Assembly (NCBI GenBank): GCA_963971575.1
Contig: OZ020616.1
Coordinates: 1,756,924-1,820,923 of the forward strand
Reading direction: 5' to 3'
Length of the DNA stretch: 64,000 nt
Source: Liopterus haemorrhoidalis
Taxonomy: Eukaryota > Arthropoda > Insecta > Coleoptera > Dytiscidae
In this document: positions 54,027-63,954 of the stretch, piece after piece
Numbering within the stretch: position 1 is the stretch's first letter
Layout: every line of letters begins with the position of its first letter
Translations under genes and position numbers: made by a program
Notes under the pieces: model-generated
The model's input: the letters and a program-made list of their open reading frames with translations, nothing else
The model's database searches: none
Told to the model about the DNA's origin: nothing

Positions 54027-54415
54027 TAATATGAAATGAAAGCCCTTAGTACGTGGATTAACGACAAAATTTTTGCAAAATAAATTATTTTGAGGCGATT
54101 TTTGCCAAAATTGTGCAATAAATTTTTTGTCCCACACCGTGTAGCCCAGATGGTTTAAACTAAAAATCTGAAATAATTCTAAGTAATGTACATTGGTGTA
54201 AACCGGAATAGTACAACAGGAATTTTCGATCAGATTATGTTTTCGGAAAATAACGCATTTTTTGTGTTTTTTTGTTGACGATGCACAAAAGTTATAGTTA
54301 TATAACACGTTAAATTGCAAAGAGTATCGTGGTCTAGTGGTTACGTTGCTCGCTAACTAAACAGATTTTTTGTTCACTACACGGGTTCGTTCCTTGCTAG
54401 AAGAGTAAATTTTAT
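54027..54415 (+). repeat. Repeat W body with terminal tRNA-like module
   Basis: It parallels 23922-24300 module by module (GAAAGCCC, TACGTGGATTAACGA, CCCAGATGGTTTAAACTAAA). It ends in a tRNA-like segment with A box (TGGTCTAGTGGTTA) and B box (GGGTTCGTTCC). It occupies the loop of the intron 2 inverted repeat. Confidence 0.65.
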
Positions 54416-54417
54416 TT

Positions 54418-54535
54418 TACAGACAGACAGACAGACAGATAGATAGACAGACAAACAGACAGACAGACAGACGACAAAATGCCGGTATAAGGTTTTTTTG
54501 GTCATACCTACAAAACCCTAAAAAATGCAGCTGTG
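54418..54535 (-). repeat. Repeat W head in reverse, with (CAGA)n tract
   Basis: A CAGA/TAGA array is followed by GGTCATACCTACAAAACCCT, which is the family start on the opposite strand. It faces the W body next to it, so head and body are inverted relative to one another. Confidence 0.75.
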
Positions 54536-54725
54536 GCTGTTTATCTCTCTTATAACGCTCCCTGTTGCAGCTATCTCTCTCACGCAACCAACGAATAAGC
54601 TGCCACACTCTTCTAACTCACCTATTCTCCCCGGGACTTAAATTGGTCTGGTTCCTAGTTAAACAACGGAATTTCCGTCTGTCAAATTAATATTATATTC
54701 TTTGATTACAGAACTATATCCTATT

Positions 54726-56091
54726 AAAATTACAGCTATACTAAAAAGGTTTGAAAATTACTGTTTTTTAATTAGGTACTTAAATTAGATCTGGCGCAAT
54801 GTTAGCAACAACAAAACTGTCTGGCAACTATAAATTTATAATGCTAAAAAGACATAGAAAATTATAAAAAAAAAGAAAATGTCTTAAAATGATTTCAAAA
54901 TATCCACTTTTTACCTGTATAGGCGAGATGCGCACAGGTAAACGCAACCGCTCCCAGGTGCCAGACGTACCGCATCCCCAAGATTAATACAATAAAGGTT
55001 GGCTCATAACTTGAACTGGTGGGGGTAAATATACGTCATCGCTATGCTAACGGTACTCAGCCTTTGTTTATTGTAAATGTTATATACACGTGAAGTTTGA
55101 ATTTTGTCTATAAATTTAAAAATATCGTTTAATTTTTTGATTTTCTACTGGTTTTAATTTCTTCTTAGTGTGTTTAGTGTCACTTTTCTCATTAAGTAAA
55201 TAATAAGTGAGATATTTCAAGAGTATAAGTAGCGCTTCTCATGCTCCCTCCCCCCATTATTCATCTTATTGAACATAAAAGAAAATTGTCTTCATTCTAA
55301 ATAAATTTTCTTACATTCGTTTTTTATGTGAAGTGAAATATTTCAATGTTTTAGGATAACTACCCTAATATTCATCAAATTGAAAAAATACATGGAACAA
55401 ATAAGATTTGTTTTTTTATAAACAATTTTGATTGTATAGTTTTTTCTGTTAAGATAGTTCTGTTTATAAATGAAACATTTTAAGTTTTTTAGTACCAGTT
55501 TTAACCCAGAAACACCCCCTAAGAAAGAAAATTTTGAGATATCATGCTTATATGTGATCCTGGTTCTACTCCAAAATACGTTCAGCCGTTTTTAAAAACA
55601 GATATAACCTCCAATTTTATTAATTACTATATTATTATAGCAATTTGTTTTTCTATTTTTATTTAAATATACCTAAAATTATATTTATATTCGATTTTAT
55701 TGTTATTTATTAACTGTAATACAAATACCCATCGCCTTAAATTTTATATAAATCAGTAGAAAATATCCTTAGGTTTTTATAATATATATATATATTTTTT
55801 ATAATTTATTCAGTAGAACTGTTTTGAAATAAATATCTATTATGAATACAGTCAATAAAAATATTTAAAAACAGGCACCATTTGTATTCTAGTTTGAATT
55901 AATCCGTACTATGACGTATTCCCTCTCACGCTCTGATTGGTCAGAACGTTACGAGACAACCTTTACTATAATAATCTTGCCGCATCCCTACCTAACTTCA
56001 ATAAGAAAGGGAAATATCGAAAAACCAGCCGACTTAAAATTCTTTCTCGAAAACGTTGCTAGCTCTCGTACTATTAATTTTTGTTAAAAGT
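54726..56091. repeat. Right arm of the intron 2 inverted repeat, split by element K
   Basis: It is complementary to 53655-54026. It is interrupted between 54979 and 55979 by element K copy 3. Rejoined, the arm is about 367 bases against 372 on the left. Confidence 0.9.
54980..55978 (-). mobile_element. Element K copy 3, with 9-bp target duplication
   Basis: Ends AAGATTAATACAATAAAGGT and the complement of AAGATTATTATAGTAAAGGT lie 999 bp apart. The nonamer CCGCATCCC stands on both sides, one base beyond each end. The uninterrupted left arm of the inverted repeat (about 53775-53785) has this sequence once, which proves the duplication. It is noncoding. Confidence 0.88.
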
Positions 56092-56231
56092 AATGGATAT
56101 TCTACGAAAGCCAACTAATTTTTTTAGGGCTTAGGTGGAATGTTTGTTTCACAATTATTCCAAACAAATATTTTCCTAGATATCTAGCATTCTGTTGACA
56201 TCTTATACTTATTAAATAGGTATTTAAAATA

Positions 56232-56280
56232 CAGGAATACCTCGAATAGTCCGGCTTCGATCAGTCCGGATTCACTATTA
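56232..56280. repeat. Tigger-type terminal repeat fragment next to the exon 3 acceptor
   Basis: CAGGAATACCTCGAATAGTC preceded by TA is a typical Tigger/pogo terminal repeat. It lies 23-70 bases before the AG of exon 3, in the branch-point zone. Confidence 0.5.
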
Positions 56281-56302
56281 TCACTAATTTGATTATTTTC
56301 AG

Positions 56303-56577
56303 TTGCACTATCTGTTAAAAAGGGCGAACATTATCACATGTCCGAGTATTACTCTGAGATCCCATATATATTTGGCGGTTTGCTGAGCAACGAGTATGTA
56401 TTTGAAGGTCTTCACTTTCACTGGGGAGCAAGAAATAACCGAGGCAGTGAACATATCCTGGATGATATTCAGTATCCAGTGGAGATGCATTTAATTCACA
56501 GAAACAGAAATTATAAAGATATCCACCAGGCTTTAAAACATAAGGATGGTCTTACAGTTCTAGGAATATTTTTCCAG
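56303..56577 (+). CDS. Carbonic anhydrase, exon 3 (residues 86-177): zinc site
   Basis: The acceptor is TTTTCAG|TT and the donor CAG|GTGATG, phase 0. It encodes YIFGGLLSNEYVFEGLHFHW with His123 and His125, then GSEH (Glu135, the Glu106 equivalent) and YPVEMHLIH with Glu146 and the third zinc ligand His148. It ends DGLTVLGIFFQ. Human CA II has Gln92 two residues before the first zinc His; here it is Gly121 (EGLHFHW). Variants at this place are seen in other insect enzymes, so activity is still likely. Confidence 0.95.
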
Positions 56578-56592
56578 GTGATGATTTATAAA

Positions 56593-56714
56593 TATTATAA
56601 TATTAATTTTTATACTTTACGTTCACAATAATATCATTGTTACACTGAAAACAGTTTAACAATAGAAGCTATTGTTAAACTGTGTTTGGTGATTTTATTT
56701 GCAGATATTGGCAT
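56593..56714 (+). repeat. Intron 3 direct repeat, copy 1, with a perfect hairpin
   Basis: It recurs at 57653-57771. It contains CAGTTTAACAATAG, AAG, then CTATTGTTAAACTG, a 14-bp perfect stem with longer imperfect pairing outside. The two copies bracket a MITE and a SINE. Confidence 0.88.
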
Positions 56715-56716
56715 TA

Positions 56717-57491
56717 GGGTAACTGCAGCGAATTTCGACTACGCAGGTAATTTCGACTATCCCATTATTTCTCTAAATAATTGCTGCCATATAGCGGTAG
56801 TATAACGTAACACTATGTTTATGTGAAAAACTAACCTCACTTTATTTTAAGCAACGTGTGAATGTCGTTAGACGAACAGTATAGATATTTATATTTTTTA
56901 AGTGTTAAAATATTTTTTTATTGGTTTTAATCAGCAGTTGTTTATCAAAGGAAAGTTGAACAAAATATTTTGCATTGAATAAACTGATAAGAACTAATCC
57001 AAATACATATATATTAGCTGGTAAAATTTGATTTTCATAATATTTTGTTACAATATCACAGACTAAATAAAAGAGATTTGATTGCAGGTAATATCGACTA
57101 GAGGAATGAAGCTACTACGGACTAGTCGATATTACATGCATGCATGTTTCACTTACCTAATTTGACGACAATAAAAATCACGTCTTACTAAAAGTCTCTA
57201 TTATTATATTCTTTTACCTAAATAAAATGTAAAAGAGACAAGAAACGTTGATTATCTTAAAATTTTAGGGTAGTCGATATTAACATCACTTTTTTGAAAT
57301 CAACGTTTTTTTCATATTTTTTTTATGCCGAACTTAAGTTGTAATAACAGCTTGTTTCATCGTGAAAATATTCAGCACCTAAAGATAAGTGAATGAGGTA
57401 TCGATTGGGACCACTTTCCTGCCAAAATATTGAATAGTACGTAAATTAAAAAATAAATAAATTTGGTAGTCGAAATTCGCTGCAGTTACCC
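56717..57491. mobile_element. 775-bp MITE with GGGTAACTGCAGCGAATTTC ends
   Basis: GGGTAACTGCAGCGAATTTC at the left and its complement at the right are flanked by TA (56715-56716, 57492-57493). Near the left end TAATTTCGACTA repeats. It is noncoding and lies in intron 3. Confidence 0.88.
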
Positions 57492-57515
57492 TAATATATT
57501 TTTTTTAATTTTTGT

Positions 57516-57644
57516 GGCCTATGCTGCTTCGGCAATTAGCCAGGACAATTTTTATTTTTTATAAAAACTTCATGCCTGAACAGGATTTGAACCCGAGACC
57601 TTAGCAACGCAGAGCACATGTGTTACCACTACGCTACGTCGGTC
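57516..57644 (-). repeat. tRNA-derived SINE, copy 2
   Basis: It is the reverse of 2749-2880. The B box (GGTTCAAATCC) and A box (TAGCGTAGTGG) are intact on the minus strand, and the GGCTAATTGCCGAAGCAGCA body is kept exactly. It lies in intron 3, antisense to the gene. Confidence 0.8.
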
Positions 57645-57652
57645 AGCTGTGT

Positions 57653-57771
57653 ATTATAATATTCATTTTTATACTTTGCGTTCACAATAATATCATTGTT
57701 ACACTGAAAACAGTTTAACAATAGAAGCTATTGTTAAACTGTTTTTGGTGACTTTTTATTTTGAGATTGGC
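57653..57771 (+). repeat. Intron 3 direct repeat, copy 2
   Basis: It is a near-identical second copy of 56593-56714, with the same 14-bp stem hairpin. Confidence 0.88.
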
Positions 57772-57889
57772 AGTACTACTCGTCTACGGCCTGTCATTGA
57801 CAACCTCAAATATTTTAAAATGTTTATTTAATACAATTTGTATATATTTGCATGTCAGATAATTATTTTATAATATTATTAGTAAGAAA

Positions 57890-58063
57890 ATCAGCGTGGC
57901 CACCACAAGAACGACCGCCATCATAAAGTACTTGTATAAAATACATTCTAGCAGCAGAGTAGAGATAACTTGGCCTAGTATTTTCTAACAGAGATATTAT
58001 TCATCATGACCATGAGACTTAGAAAAAAAAAAATCAAAAATTTTTAGTTTTATTAAAAAATAT

Positions 58064-58094
<31 letters not shown>

Positions 58095-58640
58095 TTTGGA
58101 CACTACAGACATAGTCCTTTTTGTGTCCGTAGACAAACATACAATATACATACATACTAACATATTCAATCATAAACAATACTTTTAAAAAAAAAAAATG
58201 TACAATTTTATATGGTCTAATGGAAATGGAAAATATCTCAAATAAAAGTTGTTAGTTATTGTTTTTATAGCAACTTTGTTAAATATATTTTTTCGAAATA
58301 TTTTTCTATTATGAAATATTCGCAAAATTTTTAAAATCGACACGAGTAAACTCCTATTTCTAGTCAACCGATTTTTACTAAAAGTTGATCAACTCGTTCT
58401 ATTGATATCAAAAGCTTAAATATGAAGTTTCATAAAAATCCTTTTAGCCGAATTTGCTCTGCACGTGTACACAAACAGCCGGACAAACGGACCGACAGAC
58501 ATCATGCTAAAAATAGTCAAAACGTTATGTAAGGACCTCAATTCGTGGCGATCCATCGAAATCTCGAAATGTCAAAATCCGTATGATCACAATACCTCCC
58601 TTATATTGGTATTGTTACACTTGTTACTTTGGAGCACTCC
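57890..58640 (+). repeat. Repeat R copy 3, interrupted by (TTTA)n
   Basis: It starts GTGGCCACCACAAGAACGAC, like copy 4, and carries the CATCATGCTAAAAATAGTCA module. The tandem tract is short here. A (TTTA)n run and unrelated sequence (58060-58240) break its centre. The 3' end differs from copy 4: after CACAATACCTCCCTTATA it passes into a GGAGCACTCCTCGCTTTGCT hairpin region. Confidence 0.65.
58060..58099. repeat. (TTTA)n microsatellite
   Basis: About nine TTTA units lie inside intron 3. Confidence 0.95.
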
Positions 58641-58882
58641 TCGCTTTGCTCGTCGTACTCCAAACCATTCCTGTGACAATACATCGTCTTATAAAACTCG
58701 TATAATAATATACTATTATCTACGACCATAAAATAATAAATGCATTATGTGTTCAGATGTAAACACATAAATCTACTAATATTGCATAGTAAGTTTTAAA
58801 ATTGAAAGTTAATTTTTGGTCAACATGTATTTTGAAAGTTAACCAAAATTTATGGAAAAATTAAAATAATGTTTCCTTACAG

Positions 58883-59110
58883 CTTACAGATAAAAAGAAC
58901 GAAGAATTTGAAAATGTGCTGAATTATTTTCCGCTGATAAGAAATTTCAAGGAAAATGTAACAGTAAATTCAACGTTAATGTTATCGTCGTTGATTCCTG
59001 CAGACATCAATAAATTCTATACTTACAAAGGATCCTTAACCACTCCGCCTTGTTCAGAAGTTGTTACCTGGATTGTGTTTGCCGAGACTTTACCTATTTC
59101 TCTAGCTCAG
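58883..59110 (+). CDS. Carbonic anhydrase, exon 4 (residues 178-253)
   Basis: The acceptor is CCTTACAG|CTT and the donor CAG|GTAAGT, phase 0 at both ends. It encodes [20 protein letters not shown], two N-glycosylation sequons (NVT at 202, NST at 206) and [19 protein letters not shown]. Thr230 and Thr231 correspond to Thr199 and Thr200 of human CA II, which orient the zinc-bound hydroxide. Cys234 is the partner for Cys41. The sequons and the Cys pair fit a secreted enzyme. Confidence 0.95.
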
Positions 59111-59292
59111 GTAAGTGCAAACACTAAGTACTAAGAACATCACCGTTAGCAGATACAACTTCTGCGGTTTTCTAACATGTCTCGAGAACTTACATAATTT
59201 GCGACTTGAATTAGCAAATCAACACGCTGAGATCTTCAATTTTGTTTATCTATTTAATAATTTAAACAGATTTGATTGCTACTGTAACATAG

Positions 59293-59593
59293 GGTAACCA
59301 GACAACTGGGGCCGTAAGACAATTCGGGCCGTTCAAAATTGGGGCTTTTCACAACTGGGGCCATTAACAACTGGGGTGATGGACAATTCGGGCCGTACAC
59401 AATTGGGGCTTTTCACAACTGAGGCCATTAACAACTGGGGTGATGGACAATTCGGGCCGTACACAATTGGGGCTTTTCACAATTGGAACTATTAGCAATT
59501 CGGGACATTAACAAATCGGGCCGTTCACAATTGGGGCTTTTGACAACTGGGGCCATAACTATAAGAGCTAGAGTCTTCTTTTGTTTAAAATAA
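59293..59593 (+). repeat. Single arm of the 9-bp-TSD foldback family
   Basis: GGTAACCAGACAACTGGGGC opens an array of the same modules seen at 12275 and 13820-14002 (ACAATTGGGGCTTTTCACAA, GATGGACAATTCGGGCCGTA), here about four rounds of a ~60-base period. It leads into the same AGAGTCTTCTTTTGTTTAAA join. No opposite arm was found, so it is a half-element, in intron 4. Confidence 0.82.
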
Positions 59594-60050
59594 AAAATCA
59601 GCTGTGGCCACCACAGGACCGACCGCCATCAAAAGTACTTGTATAAAATACATTCTAGCAGCAGAGTAGAAATAACTTGGCCTAATATTTTCTAACAGAG
59701 ATATTATTTATCATGACCATGGAAACGTTACATATAAGTATGAAAAAATTGAGACAAATTTAAAATTTTTTAAAAATATTTGTCGAAATTTTTCGTTTTA
59801 TCAAAAAACGTCTCAAATAAAAGTTATTAGTTATTGCTTTTATAGCAACTTTTGTTCAATAACTTTTTTCGAAATATTTTTCTGTTGCTAAATATTCGCA
59901 AAAATCTTAAAATCGACCCGAGTAAACTCCCATTTCTAGTCAACCGATTTTTACCAAAAGTTGATCAACTTGTGTCATTGATGTCAAAAGCTTAAATATG
60001 CAGTTTCATAAAAATCCTTTTAGCCGAATTTGCTCTGCACGTGTACACAG

Positions 60051-60088
<38 letters not shown>

Positions 60089-60285
60089 GGACAGACGGAC
60101 AGACGGACAGACAGACAGACAGACGGACGGACGGACGGACAGACAGACCGACAGACATCATGCTAAAAATAGTCAAAACGTTATGTAGGAACCTCAATTC
60201 GTGGAGATCCATCGAAATCTCGAAATGTCAAAATCGGTATGATCACAATACCGCCCTTATATATATTGACGGTCGGTAAAAATAG
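59594..60285 (+). repeat. Repeat R copy 4, with long (GACA/GACG)n tract
   Basis: It runs from GCTGTGGCCACCACAGGACC to TTGACGGTCGGT, with a mixed GACA/GACG array at about 60045-60150. It interrupts the inner part of the foldback arm, which resumes at about 60286-60327 (TAATTATTTTACGAGTTGG). Confidence 0.82.
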
Positions 60286-60329
60286 TAGTAATTATTTTAC
60301 GAGTTGGATTAAGTAAATTCTACGCAAAA

Positions 60330-60690
60330 ATGGTTCCAAAAAATCTTTCACAATAAACGAGTTTTTAGCCAGTAAAACATTCTTGCGCCTCTTCCCTTGA
60401 GTCCTTATGACTTTTTCCTCTTCCCAAGATTGAAAAACTACCTCAAGGGACGTCATTTTGGGACACTCGAAAACATTCAAAGGTCCGTAACTGACCAGCT
60501 GAAAGCTATTCCAGTATCCGAGTTCCAGCACTGCTTTGGGGATTGAAAGAACCGTCTCCAGCGTTGTGTGGCTTTCCAATGAAGTTATTTTGAGGGAGAC
60601 AATATTGAATTGTAATTCTATTCGAATAAAAAAAATTTTTTAAATCAGGACCCGAATCGGTTACTTAATTTTCACACCTCGTATATATTT
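60330..60690 (+). pseudogene. Mariner F copy 3, 3' fragment
   Basis: It reads KMVPKN, then jumps to the C-terminal coding, corresponding to PRLKNYLKGRHFGTLENIQ and LKAIPVSEFQHC with frameshifts. It ends with the terminal repeat (TTACTTAATTTTCACACCTC, then GTA). The 5' half is missing. It lies in intron 4. Confidence 0.8.
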
Positions 60691-61329
60691 TAATTAGATG
60701 AATATTTTAATTTTAATATAAACTGGTAACATATGCATTAGTTGTTATCAATATTAAGCAGTATTTTTGCTTTGAGGGCATGTTGAATAAATCAATATAA
60801 ACTTAGTTTAGAGAGAAACCAAGGTAACAGTAGAAAAGTTGGTTTTCTACCACGCAACTTCTCGATTTTGTATTACAAACCGCAACCAGCAAACTACATC
60901 AAACTTCGCATACATAAACCCTCAGGTACTTATTAAAATTTTAATTTGGTCGTGGTTGTGGTTAAGGGTTTCGTAAATATATAGGAAGTTTGATCAAAAA
61001 ATTCTCACTGGCATCATAAAACTTTACTAATAAGAAATTATATTAAATATATGTTTGAATATTGTTGCTTTTTTTTAAATTAAATTCAATCAGAATTTTT
61101 GTTTATTATTATTTTTATTATTACTATTTATTCGCAAATAAAATACATAGATATTAATAGATATAAGCTATTTTTTATATAAAAATAATAGAAAAATATA
61201 ACATTATTAATAATTAGCATGTGCAAAACATTTGCAACCTGCATAAATTTCGTATTAAATAATTAATATTTTATAGGGAAACCTTTTTGTTTAATGACTA
61301 AGACACATCGGAGAGACATTGATTGAATT

Positions 61330-61860
61330 AAATTATTAATTATGGTAACTGAACTGGCCTCCCGTTGCTTTTTTGCTTCCTCAAACAAATCGTCTGGGTT
61401 TTTGAATCTCTGATTGCCTATTCGGCATTTGACGAACTCCCAAAGATTCTCGATGGGGTTGAGGTCTGGGGACTGTGCAGGCCACTTAATAACATCAATA
61501 CTTTACTCTTTGATCCAATCTTTGACGATCTTGGCCGTATGCTTTGGATCGTGCTAATACCTCCAAACAAGTGGCATATTCCAGTCTGCGTACGGAAGCA
61601 TTGTATTTTGCAAAATATCTCTATAATCCAAAGCATTCATGTTGCCATAAATTCGTCTTAGTTGACCTATTCCTTGTGCCGAGAAGCATCCCCAGGCCAT
61701 AACGTTTTCACCTCCAAATTTAACTGTCTCTTTTGTATATCTCTGATTAAATCTTTCCTTTTTAGGCCTTCTGACATTCGGTTTGCCATCAATTCCAAAT
61801 TGAATTTTGTTTCATCTGACAATAATACTGTTCTCCATTTGTGTTGACTCCGGTTTTTGC
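61330..61860 (-). pseudogene. Tc1-like (DD34E) transposase, broken
   Basis: The minus strand reads LLSDETKFN (first catalytic Asp). After a frameshift it continues FGIDGKPNVRRPKKERFNQR, then VKFGGENVMAWGCFSAQGIG, MNALDYRDILQNTMLPYADW, HDPKHTAKIVKDW and WPAQSPDLNPIENLWEFVKC (third catalytic Glu). Stops follow WRY and IKE, and the codon before HDPKH, normally the second Asp, lies at a broken spot. The terminal repeats were not found. It is in intron 4, antisense. Confidence 0.88.
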
Positions 61861-61994
61861 AAATTGTAGACGAAATAACCGATTTTTATTCGAAAGAAAG
61901 GTTTTTTTGCTATTTTGACAAAAATAAATATCCTCAAAGAATAAGAAAGAGTTAGCTATGTGAATACATTTTTGTTTCTGAAAATAAATGTTAT

Positions 61995-62230
61995 AAACAT
62001 AGTGGCCCCAAAACTGTCCCCTGAGGTATGCCACAAAATACAACTACGGGATCACTTAGAACGCCATTTATAGATGTACGTTGTTCTCTACAGCTCAAAT
62101 AACTCCTGACTATCTGTAGAAAAATTCTACGAAAGCCATAATATTCTAATTTTTCCAGTAGTCTCTCATGTATGACTTAGCTAAATCGATGAAGATAGCT
62201 GCGGTAATTCTTGTTTCATTAAAAGCAGGG
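61995..62230 (-). pseudogene. LINE reverse-transcriptase fragment
   Basis: Frames on the minus strand give TAAIFIDLAKS, then a YLSCREQRTSINGVLSDP stretch and CGIPQGTVLGPL. These are consecutive motifs of jockey/CR1-like reverse transcriptases. Frameshifts separate them. The clade is undetermined. It is in intron 4, antisense. Confidence 0.8.
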
Positions 62231-62671
62231 TAGCAACAGGGTTGCAATTGCATTTTCGGTTTATACATTTTTGCGGAAACCATATTATTTATTAGATAAA
62301 AGAGAATGTTCAGCAAGAACACAATTGAAGATAAATTGTTTTTTCAAATTTTGTTTGAGATTTGAAACATGTGGAATTGGTTATCTATTTTACTTTGTAC
62401 TTTGAAAATATTGATATTTGCCCCTTGAAGAGATGTGTTAAGTTCATTAAAGTACGCAAAAATATCTGCAAGATATGCTATTTCTTGAATCTAGCCCAAT
62501 TATTTACTTAATAATTTTTACTTATACTTTTATGTTTTATTTTTCTAATATAGATAAGTAGGAAACCATTTTGCGGAACCCAGGTTAAAGAACTATATGA
62601 CACAATGTTTCATCGATAAATTTTGGATACTTCTGTTTTTGATTTATATTTAATTGTGTGTTTAATTCTAG

Positions 62672-62875
62672 TTGAACGAATTCAGGAAAATATCTGACGA
62701 AAGTGGAAAAACGAATTTAATGGACAACTATAGACATTGGCAGTCAGTTGGACAGAGGCAAATATTTGTCAGAGAGCCTCTGATGAAACACTCTGCTTAT
62801 TTTTCTCCTGAAAACTTTTTGAAGTGGAATTGGTTTACGACAAATTTACACCAAAATAGAATTAACCGAAAATAA
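62672..62875 (+). CDS. Carbonic anhydrase, exon 5 (residues 254-320) and stop
   Basis: The acceptor is TTAATTCTAG|TTG, phase 0. It encodes LNEFRKISDESGKTNLMDNY, then RHWQSVGQRQIFVREP, the expected C-terminal strand of alpha-carbonic anhydrases. A further 31 residues (LMKHSAYFSPENFLKWNWF...) follow to TAA at 62873-62875. This tail is aromatic and basic rather than hydrophobic, so a membrane anchor is not supported. Confidence 0.93.
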   Translation: MNEFRKISDESGKTNLMDNYRHWQSVGQRQIFVREPLMKHSAYFSPENFLKWNWFTTNLHQNRINRK

Positions 62876-62949
62876 ACATAATATTGAAGATATACTTGTA
62901 TGTACAAAGATGTGTTACAGATTAATATGTAACTTTTTTTTAGTGAGTA

Positions 62950-62996
62950 AATAAATAGTAAATATTTTATGTAACGCTTTTTTCTATAAAAATAAA
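62950..62996 (+). promoter_or_regulatory. Polyadenylation signals of the carbonic anhydrase gene
   Basis: AATAAA hexamers at 62950-62955 and 62991-62996 lie 75 and 116 bases past the stop codon. Either could be used. Confidence 0.65.
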
Positions 62997-63000
62997 TAAG

Positions 63001-63814
63001 TTAGGTAACATATTCATCAAAGAACATCAAATTTGTGATATTTTGGCCATGAACAATCGTTTCGCCGTTAAGGGACATTTTCATAACATACTCCCCATGA
63101 AATATGAGGATATTTTCAAACTAAATAACAATTTATAATTATTGATACTATTGTTTTAATACTCAACATATTGCTATTTTATAATTTAAAAATCAACACT
63201 TACTATTATTCAGAATTTTAATCTATGAATCATCGTCATTGATCAGCTTACCTGAAATCAAAAAGAGACAAATTGTAAAATTTCAAATATAAAACATATA
63301 TGAGAATATTTTATTTAATACTAGCAGGGTATTTTAGACAAAATCATAATAGAAGCAACAAAAAGAGCCATCTCAGAATCCTAAAAACAAAATTATCTAA
63401 AACCGATAATCAAATTTTTTGTAAAGGATTTAGAGAATATAATGGTCTACCTGATCATTTAAAATATGAATGTTTAACTTAAGGGGGGGGGGGGTAGGGT
63501 CTGATAACCACATTTTACGCATATTTTTGTGAATTTTTTTCAAATCTATGGTTAAATTTATTCATTTTCAAACTAAGTACATATATAAAGTATGTTTTGA
63601 AGAAGATACAAAAAAAATTTCGAGGCAAAATATGGCGAAATGAGCAAGCTGTGGCAAATCTTCTCAGACTTCGGGAAAAAAAAAATAGATTTTGCGGTGA
63701 CCAGCATAACTCGTCACTGGATCATCTGAAATCAAAAATCCAAAAAGATTTTGTTAGTTTATGAGTTTGCCGAGGTAATGACGTTGAGCAGACGTAGAAC
63801 AGAGGTTGCAATAA
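63001..63814. other. Intergenic DNA with a G run, nothing recognised
   Basis: A run of about 13 G stands at 63483. No coding similarity was found. Confidence 0.4.
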
Positions 63815-63950
63815 TTCTCTATTATCAAAAAATTCGCCTTTAAGATTTATACACTTTTGCATGCATTCAAACCAATTCTCGAAACATTTTTTCCACTCTG
63901 AAGTTGTTATCTGAAAAACATGGTTTTTCAAAGGCTTCAACAGGCTTCAA
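63815..63950 (-). pseudogene. Mariner B C-terminal fragment
   Basis: The minus strand reads KNHVFQITTSEWKKCFENWF, then ECMQKCINLKGEFF. This is the same C-terminus as in the 28692-29968 copy, with both sides truncated. Confidence 0.85.
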
Positions 63951-63954
63951 CAGC

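Noticed and set aside
60006..60279. Open frames with RQTDRQTD or SVCLSVCL repeats (also at 12944, 23678, 54417)
   Set aside because: They are translations of GACA/GTCT tandem tracts inside repeats R and W.
61365..61661. 98-codon + strand frame in intron 4
   Set aside because: It is the shadow of the Tc1-like transposase, whose true frame is on the minus strand.
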